From: G963668345 sp965206025
Lineage (GTDB): Bacteria > Acidobacteriota > Terriglobia > Bryobacterales > UBA6623
Direction: 5' to 3'
Assembly (NCBI GenBank): GCA_965206025.1
Contig: CBDBIU010000004.1
Location: forward strand, 2,108,001 to 2,172,000
Length of the DNA: 64,000 nt
Shown: piece by piece, positions 27,001-35,875 of the stretch
Layout: every line of letters begins with the position of its first letter
Position numbering within the stretch: the first letter of the stretch is position 1
Made by a program: the position numbers and the translations under genes
The notes under the pieces: generated by a model
Database searches by the model: none
Seen by the model: the letters and a program-made list of their open reading frames with translations, nothing else
Told to the model about the DNA's origin: nothing

Positions 27001-27190
27001 TAGTCGGCATTTCTCACCACCGTAACAGCGCTTGATGCAAAAGGCCCGGCGGCCATGGCTCGCGGCAACAGTCTGTGTACACGGCCCAACGTAGAGTATG
27101 CGGGCTGGCATGCGCGATGAATCGCGCTCCGGTTGATGAGCCGCCATACCTCGATGCGCGCAAGGCACCCGCTCCCGCGACGACGGTCGT
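27001..27190 (-). repeat. MITE-like dispersed repeat, copy (reverse orientation)
   Basis: Reverse complement aligns with 31903-32102: shared GCGATTCATCGC, then TACG(T/C)TGGGC, GACTGTTG(C/G)CGCGAGCC, GCC(G)GG(C/A)CCTTT and the terminus GGTGGTGAGAAA. It also matches 45709-45790 in GTGTACAC and GCCGCCGGGCC. Its distal end is diverged. The 411-bp gap 26912-27322 holds this element and no gene. Confidence 0.7.
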
Positions 27191-27322
27191 GGGCAAGGCC
27201 GGCATTCACCCGCTATCGATCGCCGTGGCCCCAGCGTGTCGCCGGCAACGTCTCTTGTACACTGAAGGCAATCGGGTGGCGAGTCATCCTTCTTCCGGCT
27301 CGTCTTCCCCTCGGGAATCGGG

Positions 27323-27829
27323 ATGAAGCTTCACCAGTTTATCTTGGCCGGTCTCTTAGGCGCCGGCTTGTTAGTGGCCGCCCTCTATTGGATCGCCCGC
27401 GGCAAGACAGCGCGGGTGGAGGGTTCGATCACCGAAGTCCGAACGCTCGGGATGGACCAGAACAGTTCGGTGGCTATCGTCGATTTCGAATTCACGAACC
27501 GTTCAGAAGCCTTAGTGATGATCGCCGACCGCGACCTGATCGTCGTCGATCAGCACGACAGCGCCCATGAGAGCTACACGCTCAAGACCGCGGACCTGCG
27601 GCAGCTTTTTCGCTACTTCCCGGCGTTGGGCGAGATCAAGCATGAACCCCTCGTCCACCGGACTAAGATACCCTCGGGTGAATCGTTGCGGGGCATGGTC
27701 GGCGCGCGGTTTGAAATCCCCAAGCACGAGCTCGACCTGAGACGAGAAATCGTCTTTCGGGTCGCCGACGTCGACGGCGCGGTCTCGGAGTTGAGCTTGG
27801 AGTCCGATCAGCCAAGCTCCGCGGAATAG
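27323..27829 (+). CDS. hypothetical membrane-anchored protein
   Basis: 168 aa, not recognised. One N-terminal membrane helix (FILAGLLGAGLLVAALYWIA) followed by a beta-rich soluble domain with 'VEGSITEVRTLG', 'AIVDFEFTNRSEALVMIADR' and 'IPSGESLRGMVGARFEIP'. The phrasing resembles Ig-like domains that describe effector or LEA/FxLD-type proteins, but I would not assign it. Probably a signal-anchored envelope protein. Convergent with the next gene. Confidence 0.65.
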   Translation: MKLHQFILAGLLGAGLLVAALYWIARGKTARVEGSITEVRTLGMDQNSSVAIVDFEFTNRSEALVMIADRDLIVVDQHDSAHESYTLKTADLRQLFRYFPALGEIKHEPLVHRTKIPSGESLRGMVGARFEIPKHELDLRREIVFRVADVDGAVSELSLESDQPSSAE

Positions 27830-27883
27830 GCCTGCGCCTATTTGTCGCAAAAGGCGAACAGCACGCGCTAAGGCCGCCGCGCG

Positions 27884-29065
27884 CTAGACGGGGCCAAGGC
27901 CGTACAACCGCTTCTTTCTCAGCAACGAATCCGCCGGTATTCGCGATGCCAGCCGCTTGATGCCCGCGACGCCTTCGCGGTAGACGGGGGAAGCCGTGTC
28001 CATGGGGATGGGGACGGCTCGGCCTGTTGCCGCCGACTCAAAGGCGGCCATGATCATTTCCTGTGCGTCGCGAGCCATTTGGCCATCGACCGCGGGTGCG
28101 CGATCGTTTTTCACGCTGTCGATGAAGTCGATGTACAGGCGGCGAAACGCATCCACGTTCTTGTCGAGTGCGTCTTGGTAGGGCGGCATGGTGTGCTCCT
28201 TCACGCCACTCGAGCTCGTTACCAGAATTTTCTCCACCGGCGAGGCCACGCTTTCAGCCGCCGAGCCGAAGATGAGTTCCATACTGAGGCGGTCGGTGAT
28301 GATTCCCTGGCTGTAGGTGCGCATGCTGTGGTCTCTGCCGATGGCCGGCATGTAACTCGCCATGGCCTGGGCCAGTCCGGTCGGGAATTCAAAAATCAAC
28401 GAACCCACGTCTTCCACGTCTCCCGATTCGGCCTCTCCCAGCCGGTCGATCGATGCGCTGACACGAACCGGGTCCGCGCCGAAGTAGAGCTTGGCCAAAT
28501 GAGCCAAGTGGACGCCTTCGTCCATGACAACTCCGCCGCCTGAATGGGCGGCCTTCGCCCGCCAGGGTGTCATCACCCACTTTCCCAATGCGTAGGCCCC
28601 CAGCCAAGCGAATCTCGTCGTCCCGGCGCCCTCGTCTTCGAAAAGTTCCCGAATGAGCAGATTCTCGGGATAAAAGTTCATCTCATGGTAGACGCCGAGT
28701 TTCAGCCCGCTGCGCCGCATCGTCTCGATCATTTCGTCAGCGTCGGGCAGATTCGTGGCCAACGGCTTTTCGCAAATCACGTGTTTACCGGCCGCCGCGG
28801 CGCGGATCAGCATTTCCTTGTGCCAGTGATTGGGGGCCGAGATGCTGACGAGATCGAGGTCCCCCACCGCCAACAACTGCTGGTAGTCTTGAAACTCGAG
28901 GCAACCTTCGAGGCCGAATTTCTCCTTGAACGCCGCCATACGCGCCGGCTCACTGTCGGCGAGCGCGACGACGTTGATCTCCGGGACCCGGCGCAGCGCG
29001 CGAGCGTGCAATTCGGCAACCCATCCGCAGCCGATGACGCCTAGTTGGAATTGATCGTTCGAGAT
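27884..29065 (-). CDS. Gfo/Idh/MocA family oxidoreductase with apparent ATC start
   Basis: 393 aa if read from ATC at 29065. The Rossmann motif LGVIGCGWVAELHA is encoded upstream of the first standard start (TTG 29011, inside the motif), and no ATG/GTG/TTG exists between it and the in-frame stop further up. GGGAG lies 7 bp before the ATC, giving ISNDQFQLGVIGCG. Either a rare ATC start, a mutated ATG or a base error. Other motifs: CEKPLATNLPDADEM, 'LGVYHEMNFYPENLLI', GGGVVMDEGVHLAHL. Lies downstream of the amidohydrolase and the broken Rieske gene on the same strand. Confidence 0.85.
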   Translation of the reverse strand: MSNDQFQLGVIGCGWVAELHARALRRVPEINVVALADSEPARMAAFKEKFGLEGCLEFQDYQQLLAVGDLDLVSISAPNHWHKEMLIRAAAAGKHVICEKPLATNLPDADEMIETMRRSGLKLGVYHEMNFYPENLLIRELFEDEGAGTTRFAWLGAYALGKWVMTPWRAKAAHSGGGVVMDEGVHLAHLAKLYFGADPVRVSASIDRLGEAESGDVEDVGSLIFEFPTGLAQAMASYMPAIGRDHSMRTYSQGIITDRLSMELIFGSAAESVASPVEKILVTSSSGVKEHTMPPYQDALDKNVDAFRRLYIDFIDSVKNDRAPAVDGQMARDAQEMIMAAFESAATGRAVPIPMDTASPVYREGVAGIKRLASRIPADSLLRKKRLYGLGPV

Positions 29066-29216
29066 GGCTTGTCTCCCTTTTCGCGCGCTTCCGAGTCCTT
29101 TTCAGCGAGCCGATTCCCTCGACGCCCAAGAATGGCGAGGCGTCGGGACCGGCTGCCGTCACATAGCCGCCGGGTTCATTCCCTGGCCGCGGCTTGGGGC
29201 GCCCGTCAGGCGATGC

Positions 29217-29564
29217 TCACAGTGTAATCTTCAGTGTTCCCTGTTCCACTTTGAGCGGATATGTCTTGAGGCGCATCCCCTTTCGGGACATTGCTTCACA
29301 AGTCGTAATGTCGAAGTCGGACCCATGCCAGGGGCAATAGAGGATTTCCCCTTCTTTCTCCCAGATGAGTTTCCATTCCGTCTCGGGGCCTTGTGCAAGG
29401 GCGCCGGTGATCGTTCCTGTACAGACCGGTCCGCCTTCGTGAGGACACAGGTTTCTAAAGGCGTAGTAGCGGCCATTGGACTTGATGATTCCAATCTCTA
29501 TTCCATCGAGGGTCACGATCTTATTCGACCCCTCGGAAATCTCTGATCGGGGTATGCACTTCAC
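29217..29564 (-). CDS. Rieske [2Fe-2S] protein with 5' end replaced by an IS end
   Basis: 115 aa as it now reads (GTG 29564), with Rieske cluster ligands CPHEGG (C-x-H) and CPWHGSDF (C-x2-H), the layout of small Rieske ferredoxins. The first seven codons come from the IS1595-family terminus. Removing the IS and one copy of the 10-bp target repeat fuses 29217-29547 to 30584-30615 and restores a 120-aa frame starting MAMAEYELMDESEI that abuts the amidohydrolase stop. The residual frame retains the complete cluster domain, so a functional product is conceivable if it is still expressed. Likely role: electron transfer for an adjacent oxidoreductase. Confidence 0.85.
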   Translation of the reverse strand: MKCIPRSEISEGSNKIVTLDGIEIGIIKSNGRYYAFRNLCPHEGGPVCTGTITGALAQGPETEWKLIWEKEGEILYCPWHGSDFDITTCEAMSRKGMRLKTYPLKVEQGTLKITL

Positions 29565-30573
29565 TCCCGGCTACCCCATATCTTGTGGTCGGCTGATCCG
29601 CCTGCCGCGTACGTGTTGGACCATCTCTGAATAGGTAGTGGGGCCAACGGCCGCGGCTTGTTGGACAAGCCGGTAGAAGAGCTTTCCCCGGTGCCGAGAG
29701 CGTCGTCGATTGAAGCGAAACGTGTACTCATCCAGGTAATAGTCCAGGTGCTCACGGCTTACCGCGCCTTGGTGCGTGCCGATCAACCAGCGCTTCAACA
29801 GGGCAGCCACACGGTGAACACGAGGCAACAGCTCAGAGGCTGATTGGCTGGAAGTTGCCAGAAAGTCGTATTCGTGCCGATAGCCAAGCGCCTCCAGACC
29901 GACGTAACCTTCCCAGCCGTCGGTGTGGATGGTGCTGTCGGGTTCAACAGCCTCTTGGATGAAGCCGTGTAGCTGGTGCTTGGAAGCTCGACGGATGCGC
30001 CTCATGCGGATCCTTCCTAGCCCCGCACCGTCTTCTTCAGCGGCGATGGCTACCAGTGCCTTTTTCTGCGTCTGCCGTCCGTGCAGTCCCTCTTCTTCGC
30101 CCCCAACATAGGTCTCGTCGACCTCTACGCGGCCGCTGAGCCGTTCGCGGCCAGGCCGCACCATCGCGCGCCGCAGCTTGTGCAGCAACGCCCAGGCGGT
30201 GCGGTAGCTTCCCAGACCCAAAATGCTTTGCAGTCCCAGAGCACTCGCCCCGTTTTTCTGGCTCGTCACCCACCACATCGCCCGATACCAGGTGCGCAGC
30301 GGCAGACGCGTGTCCTGGAAAATCGTGCCTGCCGTCACCGAAGCCTGATAATCGCACTGTCCGCAGCGCAGCAGGCCCCGCCGACTGCGGCGAGTTCGCT
30401 GCCCTTCACAGCGGGGACACCTAAAACCCTGCGGCCAGCGCAGTTGCATCAGATACTCGCGACACGCCTGCTCAGTGCCAAAACGCCCCTCAAACTCCTC
30501 CAGCGTACGCGGGTAGTCCTCCATGAGCCCGCATACTATATGTTGGGGCTTCGGGAGTCAAGTGCATACCCCG
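29548..30573 (-). mobile_element. IS1595-family insertion sequence, 1026 bp, with target duplication
   Basis: Left end CGGGGTATGCACTTCACTCC and the reverse complement of the right end CGGGGTATGCACTTGACTCC agree at 21 of the first 22 bp. AATCTCTGAT flanks both sides exactly (29538-29547 and 30574-30583), a target-site duplication (8 bp is typical of the family; 10 are identical here). It encloses one transposase gene that fills nearly the whole element. Both ends, the duplication and the transposase look intact, so insertion is probably recent. Confidence 0.9.
29571..30524 (-). CDS. IS1595-family transposase
   Basis: 317 aa, full family length. N-terminal zinc ribbon (CPRCEGQ ... CGQCDYQ, about residues 35-60), then a DDE-type catalytic domain with VEVDETYVGG, IHTDGWEGY and 'HLDYYLDEYTFRFNRR'. 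Stop lies 23 bp from the left IS end. No frameshift or stop interrupts it, so the element may be active. Confidence 0.92.
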   Translation of the reverse strand: MEDYPRTLEEFEGRFGTEQACREYLMQLRWPQGFRCPRCEGQRTRRSRRGLLRCGQCDYQASVTAGTIFQDTRLPLRTWYRAMWWVTSQKNGASALGLQSILGLGSYRTAWALLHKLRRAMVRPGRERLSGRVEVDETYVGGEEEGLHGRQTQKKALVAIAAEEDGAGLGRIRMRRIRRASKHQLHGFIQEAVEPDSTIHTDGWEGYVGLEALGYRHEYDFLATSSQSASELLPRVHRVAALLKRWLIGTHQGAVSREHLDYYLDEYTFRFNRRRSRHRGKLFYRLVQQAAAVGPTTYSEMVQHVRGRRISRPQDMG

Positions 30574-30615
30574 AATCTCTGATTCGTCCATCAGTTCATA
30601 CTCGGCCATCGCCAT
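30574..30615 (-). pseudogene. detached 5' end of the Rieske gene
   Basis: Encodes MAMAEYELMDESEI from ATG 30615, one base after the amidohydrolase stop, and then runs into the IS. Bases 30574-30583 are the target duplication. Joined to 29217-29547 it restores the Rieske reading frame exactly (363 bp, 121 codons with stop). Confidence 0.82.
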
Positions 30616-31719
30616 CTAGCTCCTGGGGATATCGAAGAACTGAGCCGCGTTCTCACCCATGACTTGTCGTTTGACTTCTTCCGGCATCGGATAGTTGAGG
30701 ATTCTGGACGGGTGATCGAAGTCGTGATGAGGCCAATCGGAGGCATAGATGATGTTGTCGAAGCTGCCGATGAGTTCCAGGAGTTTCAGGTAGTCGCCTG
30801 GTTTCTCCGGCTCCTCGGCAGGCTGTGTGGAAAAGCGAAAGTTCTTCAAATAGTGACTGGGCCGTTCCTTGAAAAAAGGCAGCAGGCGACCCCGCCACTC
30901 GTGGTACTCGTTGTTGAGTCTCATCATCACCCACGGAACCCAGGCCAATCCTCCTTCATTGAAACTGATCTTCAGCTCCGGAAACCTAACGGGGATTCCG
31001 TTGCACATCAGATGAAAGAAGTTTACGGCCATTTCCAAGGAATGGCCGAATCCATGGCGACCCACCTCGTCGAACTGCTCCATCTGACAGGGGAAGGTCG
31101 GATAGCAGATCGCCAGGCCGTGCAGGGCGACCGGCAAGCCGATTTCTTGCGCCGCTTCGTATATGGGATGGTATTTCTTGTTTCCGTAAAGAGGATTGAT
31201 CCCGGCGGCCGGCAGGTAAGCACACACCATCTTGTGTTTCTTGCCCAGCCTTCTGATCTCTTCCGCTGAGCCTTCGGGGTCTTGCGGAGCCACGCAGAGC
31301 GCTCCGTAGAATCCCTTTGTGTCGCTCAACCATTTGTCGATCAGCCAGCGGTTGTAGGCCCTCGCCAGAGCCATGGCGTAGTCGGCGTTTACCTGCAGGG
31401 CCAGCTTCAGAAGATGATCGGGAAACAGAATGGCCGAATCAATCCCCAGCGAGTCCAAATCCTGCCGGCACTGGGTAGGTGACGTGACGAACATGGGGCG
31501 GTTCTGGCCGCCCGGCCACAGAGGATCGGATCCGTCCCCGGACCCTTGCGCCAAACCCGGCACAACGTAGTCACCCACGGAGCCGAAGCGCGCCGAGGCG
31601 GCAGACTCCGGTACTATCGCCCCGACCGCCTTGCGCCAGGGCATTTCACAATGCTCCGCGAGCTCTTCCGGCAGTTCGTGTACGTGGACGTCACAGTCCA
31701 CAATGCGCATGTTTTCCAT
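30616..31719 (-). CDS. amidohydrolase-2 family protein (ACMSD-like)
   Basis: 367 aa. Metal-dependent TIM barrel of the aminocarboxymuconate-semialdehyde decarboxylase group: DCDVHVHE (H-x-H), the histidine in PVALHGL, 'HSLEMAVNFFHLMCNGIPVR', and the catalytic aspartate in IIYASDWPHHDFDHP. Members decarboxylate or hydrolyse aromatic or dicarboxylate substrates. The stop is coupled to the original Rieske ATG, so amidohydrolase and Rieske protein were one operon before the IS insertion. Confidence 0.88.
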   Translation of the reverse strand: MENMRIVDCDVHVHELPEELAEHCEMPWRKAVGAIVPESAASARFGSVGDYVVPGLAQGSGDGSDPLWPGGQNRPMFVTSPTQCRQDLDSLGIDSAILFPDHLLKLALQVNADYAMALARAYNRWLIDKWLSDTKGFYGALCVAPQDPEGSAEEIRRLGKKHKMVCAYLPAAGINPLYGNKKYHPIYEAAQEIGLPVALHGLAICYPTFPCQMEQFDEVGRHGFGHSLEMAVNFFHLMCNGIPVRFPELKISFNEGGLAWVPWVMMRLNNEYHEWRGRLLPFFKERPSHYLKNFRFSTQPAEEPEKPGDYLKLLELIGSFDNIIYASDWPHHDFDHPSRILNYPMPEEVKRQVMGENAAQFFDIPRS

Positions 31720-31802
31720 CGTGACCGTCTACCCCCGCGCCGCTACGGCCCCGGTGCAGAGTAGCAACCATTGAGGCGCGCAAAATACAGTGACCCTTCG
31801 AA

Positions 31803-31828
31803 CAGGGGCGCGGCATGCCGCGCCCCTA
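31803..31828. repeat. GC palindrome repeat
   Basis: GGGGCGCGGCATGCCGCGCC is centred on a perfect 18-bp palindrome. A variant (GGGCACGGCATGCCGCGCTC) sits at about 9833-9852, also followed by CTACG. It lies in the gene-poor region 31720-32274. Confidence 0.6.
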
Positions 31829-31902
31829 CGGTCTGAACGCCAGCCATATCGCCATGGTTCACGAGACTCAGCAGATCATAACACGCACACCCAGCCGACC
31901 CG

Positions 31903-32102
31903 ACGGCTGGCGCGCTTTTCTCGGCAGTGACGGGCGGGAGTGGAAGCAAATGCCCGCCGTCGGGGATGTAGGCTGCGATTCATCGCACCCGCTTGCCGAC
32001 ATCCTGTACGCTGGGCGATGTCCATGAACTGTTGGCGCGAGCCCGCGGACGCCGGACCTTTCGCCTCATCGACCGCGGGCCGTGGTGAGAAACGCGGGCT
32101 AG
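31903..32102 (+). repeat. MITE-like dispersed repeat, reference copy with inverted termini
   Basis: About 200 bp. The left end GCGCGCTTTTCTCGGCAGTG and reverse complement of the right end CTAGCCCGCGTTTCTCACCA are imperfect inverted repeats. No coding capacity. Body is shared with 27001-27190, 35960-36075 and 45689-45790, and the termini recur alone at several places. The remaining sequence to the tRNA (32103-32274) may be a more diverged copy. Confidence 0.72.
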
Positions 32103-32274
32103 TGGGCATACGATTCATGGCGTCGACAGGCGGTCACGCTTCGTAACCGTAGCGGCGAAATGATGGCCGCAAAGCGGAACCCACCGGCGATTACGGGGCA
32201 GCCAAGCATCGCCCATGAATTGGTGCGCGTTCCGAGGCTTGAGTACTGATAACCTATTGACATCCGGCAGGCTT

Positions 32275-32362
32275 GCCCGGGTGGCGGAACTGGTAGACGC
32301 AAAGGACTTAAAATCCTTTGGTGCTATGCACCGTGTGGGTTCGACTCCCACCCCGGGCACCA
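32275..32362 (+). tRNA. tRNA-Leu (anticodon UAA)
   Basis: 88 nt class II tRNA. Acceptor GCCCGGG (32275-32281) pairs with CCCGGGC (32352-32358), A discriminator, encoded CCA. Anticodon stem AAGGA/TCCTT with loop CTTAAAA gives UAA. A long variable arm (GGTGCTATGCACC) and T loop TTCGACTC follow, as expected for leucine. Confidence 0.95.
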
Positions 32363-32473
32363 ATATTTTCTATGAGTTAGCCCGCTGCGTTCACGCAATC
32401 GGTCCGCGTTGCGGTGTCTGAACAATAAACGAACCAGGGCCAGTCAATTGCTGACCAAGAGAAAGGACTGACC

Positions 32474-33460
32474 ATGTTGAACGAACTGACGCGACGTGAC
32501 GCGATGAGAGTCGCAGGCAAAGGTGTGATGTCGGCTCTCGCGCTCTATGGACTCGATACGTCCACACTTTATGGGCAAGAGCCGGGAGGGAAGAAGTTTA
32601 TCCTTAACGTCGGCGCGCTTGATTGCACACGGAGGGTTCAACTGATTTCTCCCGATCTCTCCGCGGAATGGTGGTATCTGGCGCCGGAAAACGTCTGCTC
32701 CGAGAGAGGAATGCTGATCATCGACAACTTCGATGTCCAGTGGAGTGGGCCGGATTCCGAAGGCGTGCTGGAACATAGTTGGGCAACCAACGAGGCCTAC
32801 CTCAACGTCATGCGAAGTCGCTACAAGTTTGTGGATGACAAGGGATCGATCCGCTATCGGGTCCGGCTGACCCCGCGCGCCAACGGTGTCGATATCGACT
32901 TCCGGATCCGCAACACGGGAAAGAGCACGCTGGAGAACGTGACGGCTGATTTTTGTCTGATCAATCACGGCTACCCCGTCTACCCGTTCCTCAATCGCAA
33001 GGTCTTCACGAAGAACCTCGAAGACCGATGGGGCGGCCGGTCCTTTCTGGACACGGATTCCCATCGTACCTGGGTCCATGCGGGCGGCAAACTCGTACAG
33101 GCCAGCTCCATGCGCGCCCAACAACCCTGGAAGTGGATGGTGAAAGGCGCCATCGTGCCCCAGCCGCTGCTGGCGTTCTATCGCGCCGAGACGGCAATCG
33201 ACGATCGCGTGGACAAGTCGGTAATCTGCCGATCGTCGGTTTCCCGTGACTGGTCCGTGGTCTACGGCTGGCAGAGGGGGTTCCTGGTTTGGCAGAACCC
33301 TTCTCTTCAGTGCATTCACGTGGACCCGGAGTTCGGGAGTATCCCGGCCGGCGAGGAAGCTTCAAATCACGGGTCGATTCGCCTGTTTAACGCTCCGCCC
33401 CAGGAAGCGTGCGAGATGTTCAGCGATGAACTGTTTGCCGAAAGAAGTTTTCGTCGCTGA
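32474..33460 (+). CDS. hypothetical protein with Tat-like signal
   Basis: 328 aa, not recognised. Starts 7 bp after AAAGGA. N-terminal TRRDAMRVAGKG (R7-R8) plus the Ala/Leu stretch suggests Tat-dependent export, ending near 'STLYGQ'. The body is beta-rich with many aromatic residues ('WWYLAPENVCSERGML', 'RYRVRLTPRANGVDIDFRIR' and 'IPAGEEASNHGSIRLF'), reminiscent of galactose-mutarotase-like or carbohydrate-binding folds, without motifs to settle it. Convergent with the multiheme cytochrome 43 bp away. Confidence 0.72.
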   Translation: MLNELTRRDAMRVAGKGVMSALALYGLDTSTLYGQEPGGKKFILNVGALDCTRRVQLISPDLSAEWWYLAPENVCSERGMLIIDNFDVQWSGPDSEGVLEHSWATNEAYLNVMRSRYKFVDDKGSIRYRVRLTPRANGVDIDFRIRNTGKSTLENVTADFCLINHGYPVYPFLNRKVFTKNLEDRWGGRSFLDTDSHRTWVHAGGKLVQASSMRAQQPWKWMVKGAIVPQPLLAFYRAETAIDDRVDKSVICRSSVSRDWSVVYGWQRGFLVWQNPSLQCIHVDPEFGSIPAGEEASNHGSIRLFNAPPQEACEMFSDELFAERSFRR

Positions 33461-33503
33461 AACCCTTTCAGATTCGCCGGACCTAACTTCGGCCCCAGGG
33501 CTG

Positions 33504-35819
33504 CTAGCGAGTGTCGCGATCGCGCCGATCCGCCGAGGTCTGAGATCGTATACTTCTGAGCATTTCGGCCGGGCCCGCTGCATCGGGAACAAGGCGGACG
33601 AGCCGCTCGGCGTAGGGCAGCGCGCGCTTGAATTGCCGCTGCCGGATGTAGAAGACCGTCACGGCGTAGACGATGTCGGGGTCGCCGCGGTCAAGCCGAT
33701 CAGCGTCGAGTAGTACCTTCTCGGCCTCTCCCAGTCGGCCCAGTTGCTGGAGCGCGAGACCGTGGTTGTAGCGGACACGGGCTCGGTTAGGGATTAGCTG
33801 GGCCGCGCGCTCGAGGCTTTCCGCGGCTTCGGGGATGCGGTTCGTTTCGGCGAGCAGCAGTCCCAAGGAATAGTGCAGCTCTCCTTGTTGGGGAACCTTC
33901 TCGCCGGTTGCCCGCAATACCTCCTCCGCATCACCGAACCTGCCTTGCTCGGCGTAGAGAGTAGAAAGGTTCAAGGCGGCGGGGACGAAATAGGGGTCGA
34001 TCTTCAGGGCTGCGCGGTAGTACGCTTCCGACTGCTCAGCTTGACCGCGGTTCGAGGCCAGGACCGCGAGGTTCCACGACGCAGCCGGTGTATCGAGCAT
34101 CGCTTGCTGGGTTTCGCGGAACTCCTCGAGTGCGCTGTCGAACTTTTTCCGCTGCCCGGAGCTCAACTTGTCGGCGGGAATCGCCGACAGTACCCGGGCG
34201 GCTTCAACGCGTACGGCGCGAATCGGATCGCCAAGCAGCGGTGCAACGGCGTGTACCCGGGAACCGGGATCGAGCCCGTCGAGTCCCGCCAACGCTTTGG
34301 CCCGCACCAGGGCACTTTCGTCCTTCGTCAGCGCTGCCATTGCCGCCAGGCCATCCTCGCCGTAGCCTTGGAGGAGTTCAAGCGCCGTCGCGCGGACGAT
34401 CGCAGGCTGCTTCCTATCCAGCGCTAATCGAATTAGCTTGACTTCCCCGTCGCGGGCGCCGGTGCGGCCGGCCAGAATCGTTTCCGCGAAGTGCGGCTCT
34501 GGCTTTCCCTTGCCTCCATACCATGTTGCGACGGCGTCAGCGGCCCACTTGCTCGACTTATCCTCGTGACACAAGTTGCAGGCGTTGGGTGTGCCTAGCT
34601 TGACCGACAAGTCAGGGCGCGGCACTCGGAAGCCGTGATCCCGCCGGGGATCGACGACCATGAACACCTTGGCGGGCATGTGGCAGTTGACACACTCAGC
34701 TCCGTCGGAGCCGGGGGCGTGATGGTAGTGGCCGGCGCTGTCGTAGTTTTTCGCTTGCAGAGTGGGGAAGTCTTCCGGCGGAGCAGGCTGATGGCAGCGA
34801 GTGCACAGGCTGTTGCCTTCGCTTTGCGGGTTGCCGCTGTGTGGGTCGTGGCAATCCGTGCAGCGGACACCCTCCCGATACATCTTGCTCTGCAGGAACG
34901 AGCCGTACACGTAGACTTCTTCGAGCACCTGTCCATCTGGATGATAGAGATCCTCTCGCAGGGTTTCGACCAAAAAGTCGTCGAGCAAGGGGCGGCCATG
35001 GACGTCGTGGGGGGCGACGCGGCGTCGTCTTGCGTGACACCGAGCACAGGAGTCGATTTCGCCGCCTGCGTCGAGACCCGAAAACCTAACTTTGAGGCCA
35101 TCATCGGTCGCCCGCTCTTCTCGATTGGTCTCTCCCTTCCGGGCCCATGCAACGTGGGCCGCGCCTGGTCCGTGACAGGCTTCGCATCCGACATTGATCT
35201 CGTCCCAAGCAGTTTGATAGCGGTCCTGATCGGGGTCGTAATTCTTGCGCAGGTTCGTCGAGTGGCACTCGGCGCACATGTGATTCCAGGTTTGGTAAGG
35301 GCCGGTCCAGTGGAGCGGGCCGCCGGCTGTGATTCGCTCGTCGGGATATAAGTGAAACCAGCGATTTTCACGGCTGTCCCAAGCGATGGTTAGGCACTGC
35401 AAGCGGCCGCCGGGGAACTCGATCAAGTACTGCTGGAGGGGGTCCACGCCGAACGTATAGCGGATGGCATAGTCGGTGGGTTTGCCGTCCGGCCCCTCGG
35501 TGCGCACGAAGTACCGCTCGTTTCTTTTGAAAAAACGCGAAGAGACGCCGAAGTGCGTCACCTCGACACCGCTGAAGTCTCCGAGGACGGCATGCTCGTT
35601 GGCAGGCCGCATCGATCCGAAGTGGTGTGAGTCTCCCCAGGCGCCGTACTGTTGCCGATGGCACTGCGCGCAGGCCCGACTGGAGACGAACGCGACGCCT
35701 CCCGTCCCGACGCTGCGTTCCTGGCGCGGCCAAGTCTCGGATGATCCCTGGCAAGAAACGAGGGTGAGGACCGCTAGGGTAGCGGCGGTAAGTCGAATCC
35801 GTCGCGACAATACGGCCAT
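33504..35819 (-). CDS. octaheme c-type cytochrome lipoprotein with HEAT and TPR repeats
   Basis: 771 aa. Lipobox LVSC near residue 23. Eight CxxCH motifs: CAQCH, CAECH, CEACH, CARCH, CTDCH, CTRCH, CVNCH and CNLCH, all in residues about 50-420. Then HEAT-like repeats (about 450-560, 'LIRLALDRKQPAIVRATALE', 'ALVRAKALAGLDGL') and four to five TPRs to the C-terminus ('LASNRGQAEQSEAYYRAALK'). The heme part resembles cytochrome c554/NrfB-like multiheme proteins; the fusion suggests a periplasmic or surface electron carrier that docks partners through repeats. No reductase subunit is adjacent. Confidence 0.9.
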   Translation of the reverse strand: MAVLSRRIRLTAATLAVLTLVSCQGSSETWPRQERSVGTGGVAFVSSRACAQCHRQQYGAWGDSHHFGSMRPANEHAVLGDFSGVEVTHFGVSSRFFKRNERYFVRTEGPDGKPTDYAIRYTFGVDPLQQYLIEFPGGRLQCLTIAWDSRENRWFHLYPDERITAGGPLHWTGPYQTWNHMCAECHSTNLRKNYDPDQDRYQTAWDEINVGCEACHGPGAAHVAWARKGETNREERATDDGLKVRFSGLDAGGEIDSCARCHARRRRVAPHDVHGRPLLDDFLVETLREDLYHPDGQVLEEVYVYGSFLQSKMYREGVRCTDCHDPHSGNPQSEGNSLCTRCHQPAPPEDFPTLQAKNYDSAGHYHHAPGSDGAECVNCHMPAKVFMVVDPRRDHGFRVPRPDLSVKLGTPNACNLCHEDKSSKWAADAVATWYGGKGKPEPHFAETILAGRTGARDGEVKLIRLALDRKQPAIVRATALELLQGYGEDGLAAMAALTKDESALVRAKALAGLDGLDPGSRVHAVAPLLGDPIRAVRVEAARVLSAIPADKLSSGQRKKFDSALEEFRETQQAMLDTPAASWNLAVLASNRGQAEQSEAYYRAALKIDPYFVPAALNLSTLYAEQGRFGDAEEVLRATGEKVPQQGELHYSLGLLLAETNRIPEAAESLERAAQLIPNRARVRYNHGLALQQLGRLGEAEKVLLDADRLDRGDPDIVYAVTVFYIRQRQFKRALPYAERLVRLVPDAAGPAEMLRSIRSQTSADRRDRDTR

Positions 35820-35875
35820 TGCGTCTAGGCTAACAGCCCCTGGTGGAAGTCGTTGGCCTCAAGAAATGGGTACGG

